Assembly: GCA_023525715.1 (NCBI GenBank)
Contig: CM042016.1
Coordinates: forward strand, 83,910,382-83,974,381
Length of the DNA stretch: 64,000 bases
Direction of reading: 5' to 3'
Source: Cichorium intybus
Taxonomy: Eukaryota; Streptophyta; Magnoliopsida; Asterales; Asteraceae
A model generated the notes under the pieces. The model did no database searches, was not told the DNA's origin, and saw only the letters and a program-made list of their open reading frames with translations. The stretch's first letter is position 1. Every line of letters begins with the position of its first letter. A program made the position numbers and the translations under genes. Positions 24,038 to 38,636 of the stretch are shown here, one piece after another.

Positions 24038-24528
24038 AGGGGGCGACACCGTGCGATCTAGGGTTAGTGAAAGCCATGAGGCGGTAGGGATGGTGGGTTT
24101 ATGCAATGGTCGAGTGAATAGGAGAAAAGATAACGGAGAAGGGGGCGAACCCGACAACAAAAGGCACCCATACCCGAATGTAGATCCAACAACCCGAAAA
24201 TAGATCCATTTGCACGAATCCATAGGCAGTCACGCTAAATTAACTATAAATATAATGTTATTTGTCTTTTTAATTTTGTTTATTACTTTTTTAAATAGTA
24301 AATTAAATTTATTCTCTTTTATTGATTTATTTAAATAAATTTAATATAGAAAATCTGATGTGGCATTGAGGGTTGGGAGGGTTAGGAAAGATGGGTTACG
24401 AGTGGTGTGCGTTGATGAAATATGAGAGTGAGAGAAGAGAGAAATATTGATGTGGCGTGTCGGTTGGGAGGGTTGGGGGAGATAGACTCCCCCCACCCCA
24501 ATGCCTTCGGAATAAAAATGTAGTATAA
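24038..24528. other. Short spacer between the LARD-like element and the 16-kb MULE
   Basis: Contains the start of the candidate split gene (minus, ATG at 24077) and AT-rich DNA. A repeated GGTTGGGAGGGTT phrase near 24375 and 24461 with adjacent GATGTGGC(G/A)T suggests an old short repeat. Nothing else was recognised. Confidence 0.5.
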
Positions 24529-24537
24529 TATTAAAAA

Positions 24538-24672
24538 GAGAAATTATATTGCCTCCTAATTTTTATTCCTACTTTTCCTCCTAATCCTATCATGTAGCCA
24601 CTTGTCATATTTTTACCATCCTCACTATATTTTACATGCTTTTCCTAATATACCCTTAATGACAAATAAAAT
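24538..24672. repeat. Left terminal inverted repeat of the FAR1-type MULE
   Basis: About 135 bp with ~90% identity to the reverse complement of 40375-40509. Both share CTCCTAATCCT, CCACTTGTCAT and TAATATACCCTTAATGAC. Confidence 0.92.
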
Positions 24673-25037
24673 AAAAAGGCAGAAAAACACTAATTCACGT
24701 TCATCTGGCTCCCAGTTTAGCACCATCACAAGTGCCGCTTCATATTCTACAGCTTCAATCGAAATTCCAAGTTCCAAACGAGTAGTAATTCTTAATCGTC
24801 GGTGAAACCGATTCCAATGTTCAAATTCCAGGTTCGATTTCGTCCTTCAATCAATTTTAATTGCAATGTAATTTCTGTTCTTGTTTTCAAGAATTGAATC
24901 TTAACCAACAAGCCAGGTTCAATCGATTCTTTGAATCAGTTTCGTTTCAATGTTCAAATCCCAGGTTCAATAGATTCCTTAGAATTTGTTTTAATTTCAA
25001 GTCTGTAATTTTTATTCTTGCTTTCACGAACAGATTC

Positions 25038-25801
25038 TGTAACACCCGGCTTTTAACAATAAAAACACCTCAAAAAAATTTTCACTTTTCAAGCATAGTT
25101 TTTATTATACAAAACCAGATAGAAAGGGGTATAAGTTATTAAAAACGGGTACAAGCGTATCAAGGAGTATATAATAACAGTAAACTCCTTCTAAGTCGGG
25201 CTGCTACTAACAGTATCTACGAGTCCCATCTCTTTAGTCACGGACTTTATCCTTACCCTTAGCAGGGTCACGCTCACCTGCAAGGACATTTCAAACAAAC
25301 AATGTGAGTTATAAAGCCCAATGAGTAATAATATCTACAATTAACATGTATAAGAAATACAATCAAGTACAAATCTATATACAAGCTAAATCTGCAACTA
25401 CTCTTCATTTGCATACGAAATCCAATCTCCTAGCCACAGAGGCCGTTTTTATTTGGATAGCAAATCCAATCTCCTAGCCACGAAGGTCGTATATATTTGG
25501 ATATCAAATCCAATCTCCTAGCCACGTAGGCCGTTTAAATTTGGATATCAAATCCAATCTTCTAGCCACAGAGGCCATATATATAACCACAAAGGTTTCT
25601 ACTAAGTAATTCAGGTAATTATCCCAACTTCCAAGCTACCAAATTCAACTCCAAAACTGCTTCAAGTTATAAGAGTTCAACCAACACATATCACATTTGA
25701 TATAAGTGAGATTACTCACCTTGATTCTTGTTACGGATGTATCTAGTTAGTAGTTATTCCTTGTCTCCTCGCACGTGATTTGCAATCCACTTGACTAGTA
25801 C

Positions 25802-25883
<82 letters not shown>

Positions 25884-27050
25884 TGGTAATATGTCAACAA
25901 CTATTTCAACCGACCTTACTACACAAGAGTCCGGTATAATACAACTACGGATCATAACTAAATAGTAATCCTTAATAAAACACCTTTCTACGAATTATAA
26001 ACTTTCCCGAAACATGCGTATTTTTCTACAGTACTCTCGGGAAGTCGTATTCTCATTAATTTTCCATGAAGAGTTACACTATAATGGACTTGCAGTTAAA
26101 ATTTGAGGTCAAACGGACAAGCCTAACCCCGACTTTCAAAACGCAAAGCTCAAAACCCATGGCAGAATGTTACACGGCCGTGTAATTCTGCCTGGGATTT
26201 TGCCTTCAACATTACACGGCCGTGTAATGTTCTAGAGCTCCATTCGGTTCCGATTTTTGCACTGCAGCTCCCTGTTTTCGCGTATTAAGCTCTTAATTCA
26301 CTACTTAATCAATTGGGAATCATTGTATGACAAAAACCTTCCATTTACTTGAGTTTTTAACCGTTGGAATCAATGATTCCAACCATTTTCCAACAATTCC
26401 CATTTTCACATTTTTGCATAAAAACTGAAATTGTTCAAAACTAACCACTTCTACGGATTCCTTTCAACAAATACAACATGTGAGACTTATTAAAACTCAT
26501 TTTCATCAACTTAATCATATGAACTTGTGATTTAGGGTTCTTGAGCCAAAAACCCCAAATTCCACAAATTCATCAAGACTCTTGGATTTAAATGTATGTT
26601 CTTACAACATAAACATGTTTAAGGCTTAGGAATCATTTAAACCTCTTGGATCATAACTGGAATTTCAGTTTCCAATTCATCCCGTGAAGAACACACACAA
26701 AAACTTAGGTTAGAAGCTTATTTACTAACCTTTTAGCTTGAAAACCTTCAATTCCAAGCAATTGCTTCAACTTCTACTTCAATCTTCGTGAACTATGCAG
26801 AAATCGTGTCTTCACGTTCTTCCCGAATCCTCTCAAATGTCCAGTCAATAATGGAGAGACATTTCTCCTATTTATACTTCCAATTTTTCAGTTTAGCCCC
26901 TCAAGTTCTTTTCATTGAACTTTTGGCACTTTTAATGTAAAACTTAACCAAAAAGATATTCTAACAATACCAATACGTATAACACCATATTAATTCATAA
27001 TTATACTATAATAATCTTATAAATACTTATCAAAAGTACATGGTGTTACA
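25038..27050 (-). mobile_element. Solo LTR (2.0 kb), same broad lineage as the LARD-like element
   Basis: Plus-strand ends TGTAACACCCGGC...GGTGTTACA, flanked by GATTC on both sides (25033-25037, 27051-27055). Start sequence and layout parallel the 16-24 kb element: a degenerate array on CCTAGCCACG-AGGCCG (25425-25580), a (TA)n tract, and two GC-rich palindromes (26170-26185 and 26212-26227). Only one LTR and no interior remain, so it is the product of LTR-LTR recombination. The minus orientation is inferred from similarity to the LARD-like LTR. Confidence 0.92.
25805..25881. repeat. (TA)n microsatellite
   Basis: About 77 bp of TA repeats inside the solo LTR. Confidence 0.95.
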
Positions 27051-27228
27051 GATTCTTCATCGACATCTTTTTTCCATCGATTCCTTGAATCAGTGCCCAT
27101 GTTCAATTGATTTCTATAATTGATTTTAGTTTCAATGTTCAAATCCAAGTTTCAATTTTTGTGATTCCTGCTTTCTTAAAATATTTGTAGCTTCCTAGGT
27201 TCACAAATTTCTGGGTTTCTGATTAAAT

Positions 27229-28195
27229 ATGGAGGCTGCAGATACAGAACATACAACTCACAATCCTGGAGATAATCAACCTTCTTATCTCCAACAAGTT
27301 CCTGAAACTACTGAATCTACAAAGATAGTTCAAGATCTAACAAACGATCATGATGATCAAAACGTTCCTAAAGCTGGAATGATGTTCGATTCAGAAGATG
27401 AACGTTATGATTACTTTAAAAAATATGCCTATGAAATTGGATTTGGTGTTCGGAAAATTAGTACCAGAAAAATAGGAAATATTGCTACAGCATACTACTC
27501 ACTTGGATATGCTAGAGGAGGTGTATATATGCCTAAGACAAATAGAGCATTTCAATTGTCAACTAAAACAGATTTTAAAGCAAAAAATTAGCGTAATTGC
27601 TTATGGTAACGGAAGATGCGTTATCTCTCGTGTTATTCTTGAACATAATCATGATTTAAGTCCCAAAAAGTCACGATTCCAACGATCACATAAGAAAATG
27701 GATTCGTATGCAAAGAGAAGACTTGAGTTGAATGATTATGCTGGAATTCCATTAATCAAAAGTTTTCATTCATTAGTTGTTGAAGCAAAAGGGTATGACA
27801 ATTTGTCATTTGGTGAAACAGAATGTAGAAATTACATCACAAAAGTAAGACAACTAAGACTTGGGATTAGGGATGCCAAGGCACTTCGTAATTATTTTGA
27901 CCGTATGCAAAGAAGGAGTTCAAAATTTTTCTACGTGATGACATGGATGATGAAGGTCATCCACGAAATGTATTTTGGGCAGATGCAAGGTCTAGGGCAG
28001 CTTACGAGTCATTCGGATATGTTGTTTCATTTGATAGCACATATTTGACTAACAAATATAATATGCCTTATGTGCCTTTTGTTGGAGTGAATCATCATGG
28101 ACAATTGATTTTTTTTGGATGTGGTTTACTTTCACGAGAGGATACAGAAACATATGTCTAGTATTCAAGTCATGGCTAGAATGCATGTGACAACC
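27229..28195 (+). pseudogene. FAR1-type MULE transposase, N-terminal half (broken)
   Basis: ATG 27229 opens MEAADTEHTTHNPG. From about residue 50 (AGMMFDSEDERYDYFKKYA) comes a FAR1 zinc-type DNA-binding domain ending in EHNHDLSPKKSR with its HNH motif; one expected Cys is Tyr (SLGYARGG). An extra A in the run near 27585 shifts the frame. A second 1-nt loss near 27940 shifts it again, after which the MULE core starts: FDSTYLTNKYNMPYVPFVG carries the first catalytic Asp. A further indel and a W-to-stop change lie near 28160. The frame runs into the LTR insertion at 28196 and resumes at 38637. The protein family cuts DNA at MULE ends; FHY3/FAR1 transcription factors are its domesticated relatives. 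Confidence 0.9.
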
Positions 28196-28747
28196 CTCAA
28201 ATTTCAGGTGATAACCTAATTTAAAATCCTAAGAGTCCTTAGGTGAATGCAATTCCTTTAGACACGAACCTAGGAGTTGAGTCTTAACTCCATAGAAACC
28301 TTAAAAACTTAAGAATCATTAGACATGTTGCTTGATTCCTAGTAGGTCATTCTATTTTAATACAAAGTGCCAAAAGATTGAATTTCATGAATTGATTCAA
28401 AATATAATTGATCTTGATGCAAAAATCAAGAATAGCAATGTACTTTGATTTTTAAGTTAAGAAATTATGTGCTAAAGTGAAAAATACTTAAATTAAATAA
28501 TAATTATGTTCAATACTAGTCTAAATTAATATTAAATAAAAGTATTTGACATATTTTTATAAACACTAAATATATCACAAGAAAAACCCAAATTCACCCT
28601 TATAAATAATAAAAACCATTGGGAAATTATTATAAAATAAAATCCTTTTCTTTTGTAAATTATAAGAACTTCTAAAAACAATAAAAAAAACCTTCTTTTT
28701 CCCTCTTAAAAATCGTCCACACCCTTCCCTAGAGGATCTCTCTCTCT

Positions 28748-28925
28748 TGTTGGAACTTTGAAAGTGCTATTTCCTAGTAAGGCTCTTGTCCTACATAGGA
28801 AGTGGAGGAAAACCCTTTAGACCTTATAATCCAACTCCTTTCTAACCCATCAAATGGATCACTTTGGGTATTATGGGTTGAAAATGGATGTGGGCTTGGA
28901 TATTGGTCATGGGCTACATAGAAAT

Positions 28926-29015
<90 letters not shown>

Positions 29016-29055
29016 ATATATACACTTAATGGTCAAAGATAGGGCCTTGGGCCTT
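28748..29055 (+). repeat. Truncated copia LTR (first of three)
   Basis: Starts TGTTGGAACTTTGAAAG, carries its own (TA)n tract (28929-29022), and ends abruptly in GGGCCTT where the other two LTRs continue GGTGCTC or GGGGCTC. Confidence 0.9.
28929..29022. repeat. (TA)n tract in the first copia LTR
   Basis: TA run with one interruption (TATTATA) near 29005. Confidence 0.95.
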
Positions 29056-29704
29056 AATAGAGAGCAAGTTCTCTTCACATCGAGGGGAATGGGCTTAAAG
29101 CCAACACAATGAGTCACCACCTGGTGGCAACCTAACCTAGCAACATTGGAGATCCCATGGTCTAGATTCAATAGGAAAACTAGCTGGGGAAGACTAAACA
29201 AAGCACATCATAAAGGTATGCTCACTCCCATGATATTTTCTTTGTGTTTATCCATTGATGATTCAGGGTTGAATATTTTATTCTTAATAATGCTAATAGC
29301 TTTTATAGTGGAGTATTCTGGATTATTCCATATTAGCATTACCTATGTGAGATGGATATGAGGTCGCATCTTTGGGAGCTAATATGGCTAGGCTCTCTAA
29401 AAGTCTCATGAAGAAAGGATTGTTCACGACCGAAATGAACACAACGGTAAGAATTGAACTAAGCTTCATATGATATGTGTGATACCCTTTGTCTTGATCT
29501 ACTACAAAAATGTGGTTAGTTCAAGACTCTAGTTCACTACCCATAAAGTAGATCCAAATCGTATTCACTAAGGAAGGTTCAAGTTTACCAACACCTTTCC
29601 TAATGCATATCATATCTTGTGTCCTTTATTTGAATATCAAAGTCCTCTTATTTTCTATTCAAATGTGGGGTATTGTTAGAGTTTGAATAGAAAATGTGGG
29701 GTAT
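29056..29704 (+). repeat. Second copy of the copia 3' interior
   Basis: Nearly identical to 34653-35298: last codons of pol (REQV..TSRGMGLKPT then stop), the untranslated tail, and the purine-rich AAAATGTGGGGTAT before the LTR. Here the CAT codon before the stop is CAA. Confidence 0.92.
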
Positions 29705-30591
<887 letters not shown>

Positions 30592-30620
30592 ATCTAAGAC
30601 AGAAATCAAAAACGTGAAGA

Positions 30621-33600
30621 ATGGATACACAATCCATCATTAAATCACATGTGGAAAAGCCTGAAAAATTCAAAGGTTCAGACTTTCAGAGATGGCAATA
30701 AAAGATGTTGTTTTATCTTACAACTCTTCATGTTTCCAATGTTATCACTGATGATATCCCTGCACATCCTACTGGTGAAGGCCAAAATCCACCTACTGTT
30801 GCCCAGATGACTTAACATCAAAGGGCTGTGGAATCTTGGAAACTGAATGAATATAATTGCAGAAATTATATTCTGAATGCGTAGGATGATTCCCTCTATG
30901 ATATCTACTCGACATTTGCTACTACAATAGAGATATAGGAATCATTGGAAAAGAAATACAAGACTGAAGTGACATGTTCCAAGAAATTCGTGGTTGGGAA
31001 GTTTATGAATTTCAAAATGGTAGACACCAAATCTGTCCTCAAACAAGTGGAGGAACTTCAAGTAATCTCTCATGATCTTGAAGTCGAAGGTATGGGATTA
31101 AATTCTAATTTTCTTGTTGGTTCAATCATTGAAAAACTTCCGACTTCCTAGAAAAATTTCAAGATGTATCTCAAACATTTGACTGATGACATGAGTTTTG
31201 AGCAACTTGTTTTGAGCATCCGGGTTGAAGAAGACAACAGATTGAACGAGAAGGCTTATGCAAACTCCTTGGAACCAAGTGCAAACTTTGTTGGTGAAGC
31301 GAGTTCATCAAAGACAAAGAACAACAACAAGAAAGGAAAGCATGCAGGCTCCAAAAACTCTTCCAAAGATGGCAAAAACCATGGTGCAAACAAGAAAATT
31401 TTCAAGAAAAATAATGGAACCTGTTATGTTTATGGAAAAACGAGACATAAGGCCAAGGATTGTCGTTTTAGGAAGGGTCAAGGAGGCAATGGAGGAGGAA
31501 AAAGTGGAGTAAACAATGGAAACAATGGTGGAAACTCTAGAGGAACTTCTGGTCAAACCAATGTGGTTGAATCACCAAAACAATTCATTGGAATGATTCA
31601 AACACATATGGTTAGCAACCGTGTAGATTGGTGGGTTGACACGGGAGCAACAAGACACATTTGCAACTCAATGACCATGTTCTCCACATACCAAAAGGTC
31701 ACCGATGCTGAACCAATGTTTATGGGAAATACTACTACCGCAAAGATTGAAGGAAAAGGAAAAGTGGTGCTGAAACTCACTTCTGAAAAAGAACTTGTAC
31801 TTAGTGATGTATTGCATGTCCCCTCTATTACTAAGAGCCTGATTTCGGGACCACTTCTTAGTAATAAGGGATTTAAGTTAGTATTTGAATCTGATCAGTT
31901 TGTACTCACCAAGGGTGGGGTGTATGTTGGAAAGGGCTACCTTAGTGAGGGGCTCTTCAAACTAAGTGTTTTACCTTTGTACTATGGTGTTGATGCACCA
32001 AACAATGATGATGTAACTGATGCTAATGCTAATGCAATAACGGGCACTAGCCCTACTTCTATGTACATGCTTGAGCCTTCTTATTTGTGGCATTCCCGTT
32101 TGGGACATGTCAATTTTCATTCCATCCAAAGAATGATAAAACTTGGCATGTTACCAAAATGTTCATTAGATAAAACGAAATGTGAAGTGTGTGTAGAATC
32201 AAAATTCTCACAACACCCCCACAAATCTGTTGAAAAATCTAATGAAATTCTAGGCTTAATCCATTTCGATTTATGTGATTTTAGAGCAACACCCACTAGA
32301 GGAGGAAAGAATTATTACATATCTTTTATAGATGATTGCAGCAAGTATTGTTATATTTATTTGTTAAATACCAAGGATGAAGCCTTCAATTCGTTTAAGA
32401 ATTATAAGGCTGAAGTTGAAAACCAACTTGATAAAAGGATCAAAATTCTAAGATCTGACCGAGGAGGTGAATATGAGTCTAAGGACTTTGCTGAATTTTG
32501 TTCCTTACATGGTATTATACATCAAACAACTGCTCCATACACTCCACAACAAAACGGAGTGCCTGAAAGGAAGAATAGGACATTGAAAAACATGATTAAT
32601 TCAATGTTGATCACTTCTGGAGCACCACATAATCTGTGGGGAGAAGCATGCGTTACAGCCAATGCAATACTTAATATCATTCCTCATAAAAAGAGTGACA
32701 AATCTCCCTATCATCTATGGAAAGGGAAACTTCCATCATACAAAAGGATGAAAGTGTGGGGTTGCCTAGCCAAGGTACAAGTACATCTTCCCAAGAGGAC
32801 TAAACTTGGACCAAAAACCATAGATTGCAGCTACCTTGGTCACGCCATGAATAGTGCAGCCTATAGATTTTTGGTGCACAAATCACATATTGATGATATC
32901 CACAATAATACCATCATGGAATCAGCTGAAGCTGAATTCTTTGAAGGTATATTTCCTTACAAAGATAAGGGAAAATAGGTCTCCTACTCAAGGAAAAGAC
33001 CTCTAGATGATGGACTGAATGAAACCATTCTTGACAGAAGTTCACAATCAATTGATGACAATTCTTCCAAGGTTCCACAAGAGGACATAGAACCTAGAAG
33101 AAGCAAACGAGGCAAAATTGCCAAAGATTTTGGACCTGATAACGTGACCTACATAGTCAATAATGAACCCCAAACATATAATAAAGCAATGAATTCTTCT
33201 GAAGCTTCTTATTGGAAAGAGGCAATCAAAAGTGATTTTGATTCCATTGTGCAAAATAACACGTGGAAATTGGTAGATTTGCCACCTGGGCAAAAACCAA
33301 TTGGGCACAAATGGATATTCAAAAAGAAGTTTAGACCTGATGGTACTATAAAGAAGTATAAAGCTCGTTTGGTAGCTAAAGGGTACCATCAAAAAGAAGG
33401 TCAAGACTTCTTTGACACCTATTCACCTGTTACAAAAATAACTTCAGTAAGAACATTGATATCAATCGCAGCCATTCACAATTTGGAAATACACCAAATG
33501 GATGTGAAGACTGCATTCTTGAATGGTGAATTAGATGAAGAAATATATATGAATCAGCCTGAGGGGTTTTTTGTAAAAGGTCAAGAAAACAAAGTCTGTA

Positions 33601-34706
33601 AGCTAGTGAAGTCACTCTATGGACTAAAACAGGCTCCAAAACAATGGCATGAGAAGTTTGACAATACACTCTTATCTAATGGATTTAAAATAAATGAGTG
33701 TGATAAATGTGTGTATGTCAAGCAATTCAAGAATGCCTATGTCATCATATACTTGTATGTAGATGATATGCTTATAATGGGCACTAGTTTAGATATCATA
33801 AACCAAACCAAGAAAATGCTACATTCCTCATTTTCCATGAAAGACATAGGGGTAGCTGATGTCATTCTTGGTGTAAGAGTTCGTAGAAGTCTACAGGGAT
33901 ACACTCTTACACAGTCCCATAATATTGAAAGAGTACTTAAGAAATTTGGACACTATGATGATAAGCTCGTAGTCGCCCCATTTGATCCTTCTAGTCATCT
34001 TAAGAAGAATCTAGGTGACAGTGTAGCTCAGTTAGAATATACTCAAGTCTTGGGAAGCCTAATGTATATTATGAACTGTACTAAACCAGACTTAGCCTAT
34101 AGTGTTAGTAGATTGAGCCGCTACTCGCATAATCCTGTAAGAGATCATTGGTATGCATTGGTTAGAGTGCTTAGATACCTAAAGCATACTATGAATTATG
34201 GGTTGCATTACACGAGATATCCTCCTGTGCTTGAAGGATATTGTGATGCAAATTGGATTTCCAATACCTCTGAGGGTAAATCCACAAGTTGTTATGTGTT
34301 TACACTTGGTGGATCTGCTATATCATGGAAATCATCTAAGCAAACTGTGAATACCCGTTCTACAATGGAAGCAGAATTTGTAGCTTTGGACAAAGCTGTT
34401 GAAGAAGCCGAGTGGCTTAAAAGCTTCCTAGAAGGTATTCCTTTGTGGCCTAAACCTGTGACTGCCATTTGTATACATTGTGAAAGTATGGCTGCTCTCA
34501 CTAGAGCACAAAATCAGATATACAATGGCAGGTCAAGACACATTAGGCGTAGACACAATACTATAAGAGACTTGCTTAAAAATGGAATCATCTGCATTAG
34601 TTACATAAAGTCAAAGGAAAATATAGCTGATCCTTTGATAAAAGGCCTTAATAGAGAGCAAGTTCGCTTCACATCGAGGGGAATGGGCTTAAAGCCAACA
34701 CATTGA
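30621..34706 (+). pseudogene. Copia gag-pol polyprotein, one frame with six nonsense codons
   Basis: A single frame of 1,362 codons runs from ATG 30621 to TGA 34704 with no frameshift but six in-frame stops (30699, 30813, 30882, 30936, 31149, 32976). Domains in order: gag; a zinc knuckle near 31420 with its second Cys changed to Tyr (CYVYGKTRHKAKDC); aspartic protease (WWVDTGATRHICNS); pre-integrase HLGH-type motif (LWHSRLGHVNF); integrase with FIDDCS, RSDRGGEYE and PERKNR for the D,D,E triad; RT with KARLVAKGYHQKEG and YVDDMLIMG; RNase H with EGYCDANW, STMEAEFVA and KENIADPLIKG. The order integrase before RT defines Ty1/copia. The stops make it inactive, although it was recently coding. Confidence 0.95.
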
Positions 34707-35298
34707 GTCACCACCTGGTGGCAACCTAACCTAGCAACATTGGAGATCCCATGGTCTAGGTTCAATAGGAAAACTAGTTGGGGAAGACTCAACAAAGTAC
34801 ATCACAAAGGTATGCTCACTCCTATGATATTTTCTTTATGTTTATCCATTGATGATTCAGGGTTGAATATTTTATTCTTAATAATGCTAATAGCTTTTAT
34901 AGTGGAGTATTCTGGATTATTCCATATTAGCATTACCTATGTGAGATGGATGTGAGGTCGCATCTTTGGGAGCTAATATGGCTAGGCTCTCTAAAAGTCT
35001 CATGAAGAAAGGATTGTTCACGACTGAAATGAACACAACGGTAAGAATTGAACTAAGATTCATATGATATGTGTGATACCCTTTGTCTTGATCTACTACA
35101 AAAATGTGGTTAGTTCAAGACTCTAGTTCACTACCCACAAAGTAGATCCAAATCGTATTCACTAAGGAAGGTTCAAGTTTACCAACACCTTTCCTAATGC
35201 ATATCATATCTTGTGTCCCTTATTTGAATATCAAAGTCCTCTTATTTTCTATTCAAATATGGGGTATTGTTAGAGTTTGAATAGAAAATGTGGGGTAT

Positions 35299-36103
<805 letters not shown>

Positions 36104-36140
<37 letters not shown>
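36104..36140. repeat. (CT)n microsatellite, target of the copia insertion
   Basis: CT run beginning with the TCTCT target duplication. The matching left part is the short CT run ending at 28747, showing the copia entered an existing CT repeat in the older LTR. Confidence 0.9.
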
Positions 36141-36144
<4 letters not shown>

Positions 36145-38636
36145 ACTTATTAGCTACATCTCTCATCATTTCTTCCTTTCCCCACACTTCACCCTTTATC
36201 TCACTTTCTCCCGCTCTTCATCTCTCACGAATTCTCTCTCAAACCCTCTTAAAACTCAGCCATTTTAAGCCAAGAAACTCACCAAAAATCTTGAGTTGGT
36301 GAGTGGTGAAGAAGACCCAAGTGTTTCTAGGTAAGAACTCGTCTTCTACACACTCTATTTAATCTTTTTATGTAACTTTTTCTTTCATTTCAGGTTCTAA
36401 GTCTTTTTAATGACTAGAAACCTGTTCATGATGCTTGTGGTTTGTAGATTTCACTCTCACATGTGTTCATTTGTTAGAAAGAGTGAAATTCGTGATCAAA
36501 CTCAACACAAGCTAAAGAAAATGTATCTTATGCACTTTTATGTTCAAAACCGGATTCTTCTTCATCTTTCTTCTAAAACATTGTGATTTTCATGTTAAAA
36601 ACTTCCTTGAACATCATGGATGTATTTCAGCATCATGCATGTGAAGGAAATTGGATTGCATGTGTGGAAAACAACATGCATGTCAATGGTTTGAATGTTC
36701 TTCCTCATAGAACACTTATGAACCAAAGACATTAGCTTAAAACCATGCACTATATTTGATGTTTTTTTGTTTCTGAAAAATGATGGTATGATGCTTGCAA
36801 AACCGTGGTTAACCTCATGGGATATGCATTTGGCTTGATGTTGGTCTAGACATCAAGATAGCAACCAATAACCAATGCATGCAATCTGCCAGATTTCTTA
36901 GTCCCACTTCAAAGGACCATATCTCAACTTTTAGAGGTCTAAAAATCTCCATTTATCTTATGGAATGAACTTCTATGTGCTAGGTTTCAAACCCAAGTGG
37001 TTTCACTCAAAAACATTAAGATTTCGACCCTCAAATAATTTTTTCAAAACTGCTGCACTTACAGCTCACCTTCTGTGTAGGGTCATTTTGATATACATGA
37101 ACAGGGGTCTATAATGATTTTATAAATCAGGAGAAAATTTCTAAAGACCTCTGATATACTATATTTTATGGTGTCCTGAAATGATGTTCTATAAGATTAA
37201 TGAGCTATGTTTAAAAATTGTAAAACTACACCACCAAAATCTGAACCACAAAGGAAAAATAAGTTGTATTTCTAAGATGTTTGGGTTTGAAAAGCTTGGA
37301 TCTCGAAACCAATAAATTAGGAAATTATTTTTACAAGAAAATATATATTATTAATAAGTTTACCGGAAAATTTAATTCAAAAATACTGAATAATTGTAAT
37401 AATTTATGAGCCCTTAATGATGGGTATTTTAGAAAACTAATGTCGGGTTCTCCAAAGCCAATAATAATTTTTCTCTGACTTCACATATGCTACAAGTAAC
37501 TATAGAAATTAATTTGGAATTTATTTCATTCATTTACTAATTATTCCAAATTTTTATAACAAAACAAGTTTAAAATGTGGAATAGATGCAATACTAATCT
37601 GAAAATCACCAAAATTTTACACATGCCTCATATCCCCTATGGGATGATGAGATTAAACTTTGGTGATTTTTGGATATGGTTTTCATGTATTTTTAAATAA
37701 ATACAATTCTAAGCAAATTGTTATAAAATACCGTTTAAAACGAAATGAAACCTCAAATCAATTCTAAGACACTTTGTTAATTAAATGAATGATTCTATGA
37801 TTCTTAGACACGTAAGTTAGATGGGAATCTTATTAGAACCTTTGTGTTTGTGTAGGACTCGAGTAGGAATTACTCTTGTTTACCCTGCGAGACCGAACCA
37901 TGGACGCTCAACTCATTTGTGAGTATTCACAGCCCCTTTTTACTGTTTTATGTTTTGGGGTGGAAAGCATGAACTTTTACTTTGCAAAATGTTTATCTTG
38001 AACGTATGTTTTTAATTATACGCAATTGTTGTATGCTTGGGATTTCTATCGTGTGCAAAGTCCCCTGTCGTTCTTTTACACAACCTATTAACTTTTATTG
38101 AGCCGATGGTTTATATGGATAGCGCTATTTGGGATTGACCACCCCCACTCACATGGCTATGTGGGTGCATATTACCAATAGACTTACATGTTGACGATAA
38201 AACATGATTTGGAGGGGTGTCTGGTCTTTAGGATTGGTTGTGGACTCGAGCTTGATTTACAATTGATCATGGCTATGATCGAATTGCGTATGAAATAACT
38301 CACTTTGACAAGGCATTTTTAGAACTTAAATTGCGATTTCAAGGCAACACATACTCTTAAACCTGTGAACTCACCAACTATCATTATAGTTGACCCTTTA
38401 TTTTTCATGCTTTTCAGGAACTGGTCAGTTAAAGTTTTAGGCGCATCTTATTTTGCTATTGTGCTTGTGGTCGTAGAAGAACTTTAAGTCTTTTGTTTAG
38501 TGTAATCGTTGTGAAACGGATAATGTTGTAAACTTTAAACTATTAATGTTATGGTGGTATTTTCTTTTACCTTGTGTATGAAACCTTTGTACTGTTGCAT
38601 TCCGTGTTTCCACTTTTAGCGGGGTGTGACAATGCA

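Larger units (their letters stand above)
15403..24077 (-). pseudogene. Candidate small gene split in exon 1 by an LTR retrotransposon
   Basis: If the LTR element (16268-24032) and one copy of its target duplication are removed, a minus-strand reading frame opens at ATG 24077-24075. It continues across 24077-24033 into 16262-16198 (donor AG-GTACGT), then 16000-15958 (acceptor TGCAG, donor AAG-GTAATG) and 15465-15403 (acceptor TCAG, stop TAG). Phases agree at both junctions, giving a 71-aa product with segments such as MAFTNPRSHGVAPF, FEINGEGFEG and YRHGIIPLVDGS. I do not recognise the family. The intact phases support a former exon set, but a protein this short could be a chance frame. As it stands, the 7.8-kb insertion disrupts it. 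Confidence 0.35.
24673..27228 (+). other. MULE 5' leader, interrupted by a solo LTR
   Basis: The two parts of the leader (24673-25037 and 27056-27228) contain repeated phrases of the form CCAGGTTCAATnGATTC and CAATGTTCAAATCC. They form a promoter or 5' untranslated region ahead of ATG 27229. No coding content was seen. Confidence 0.55.
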
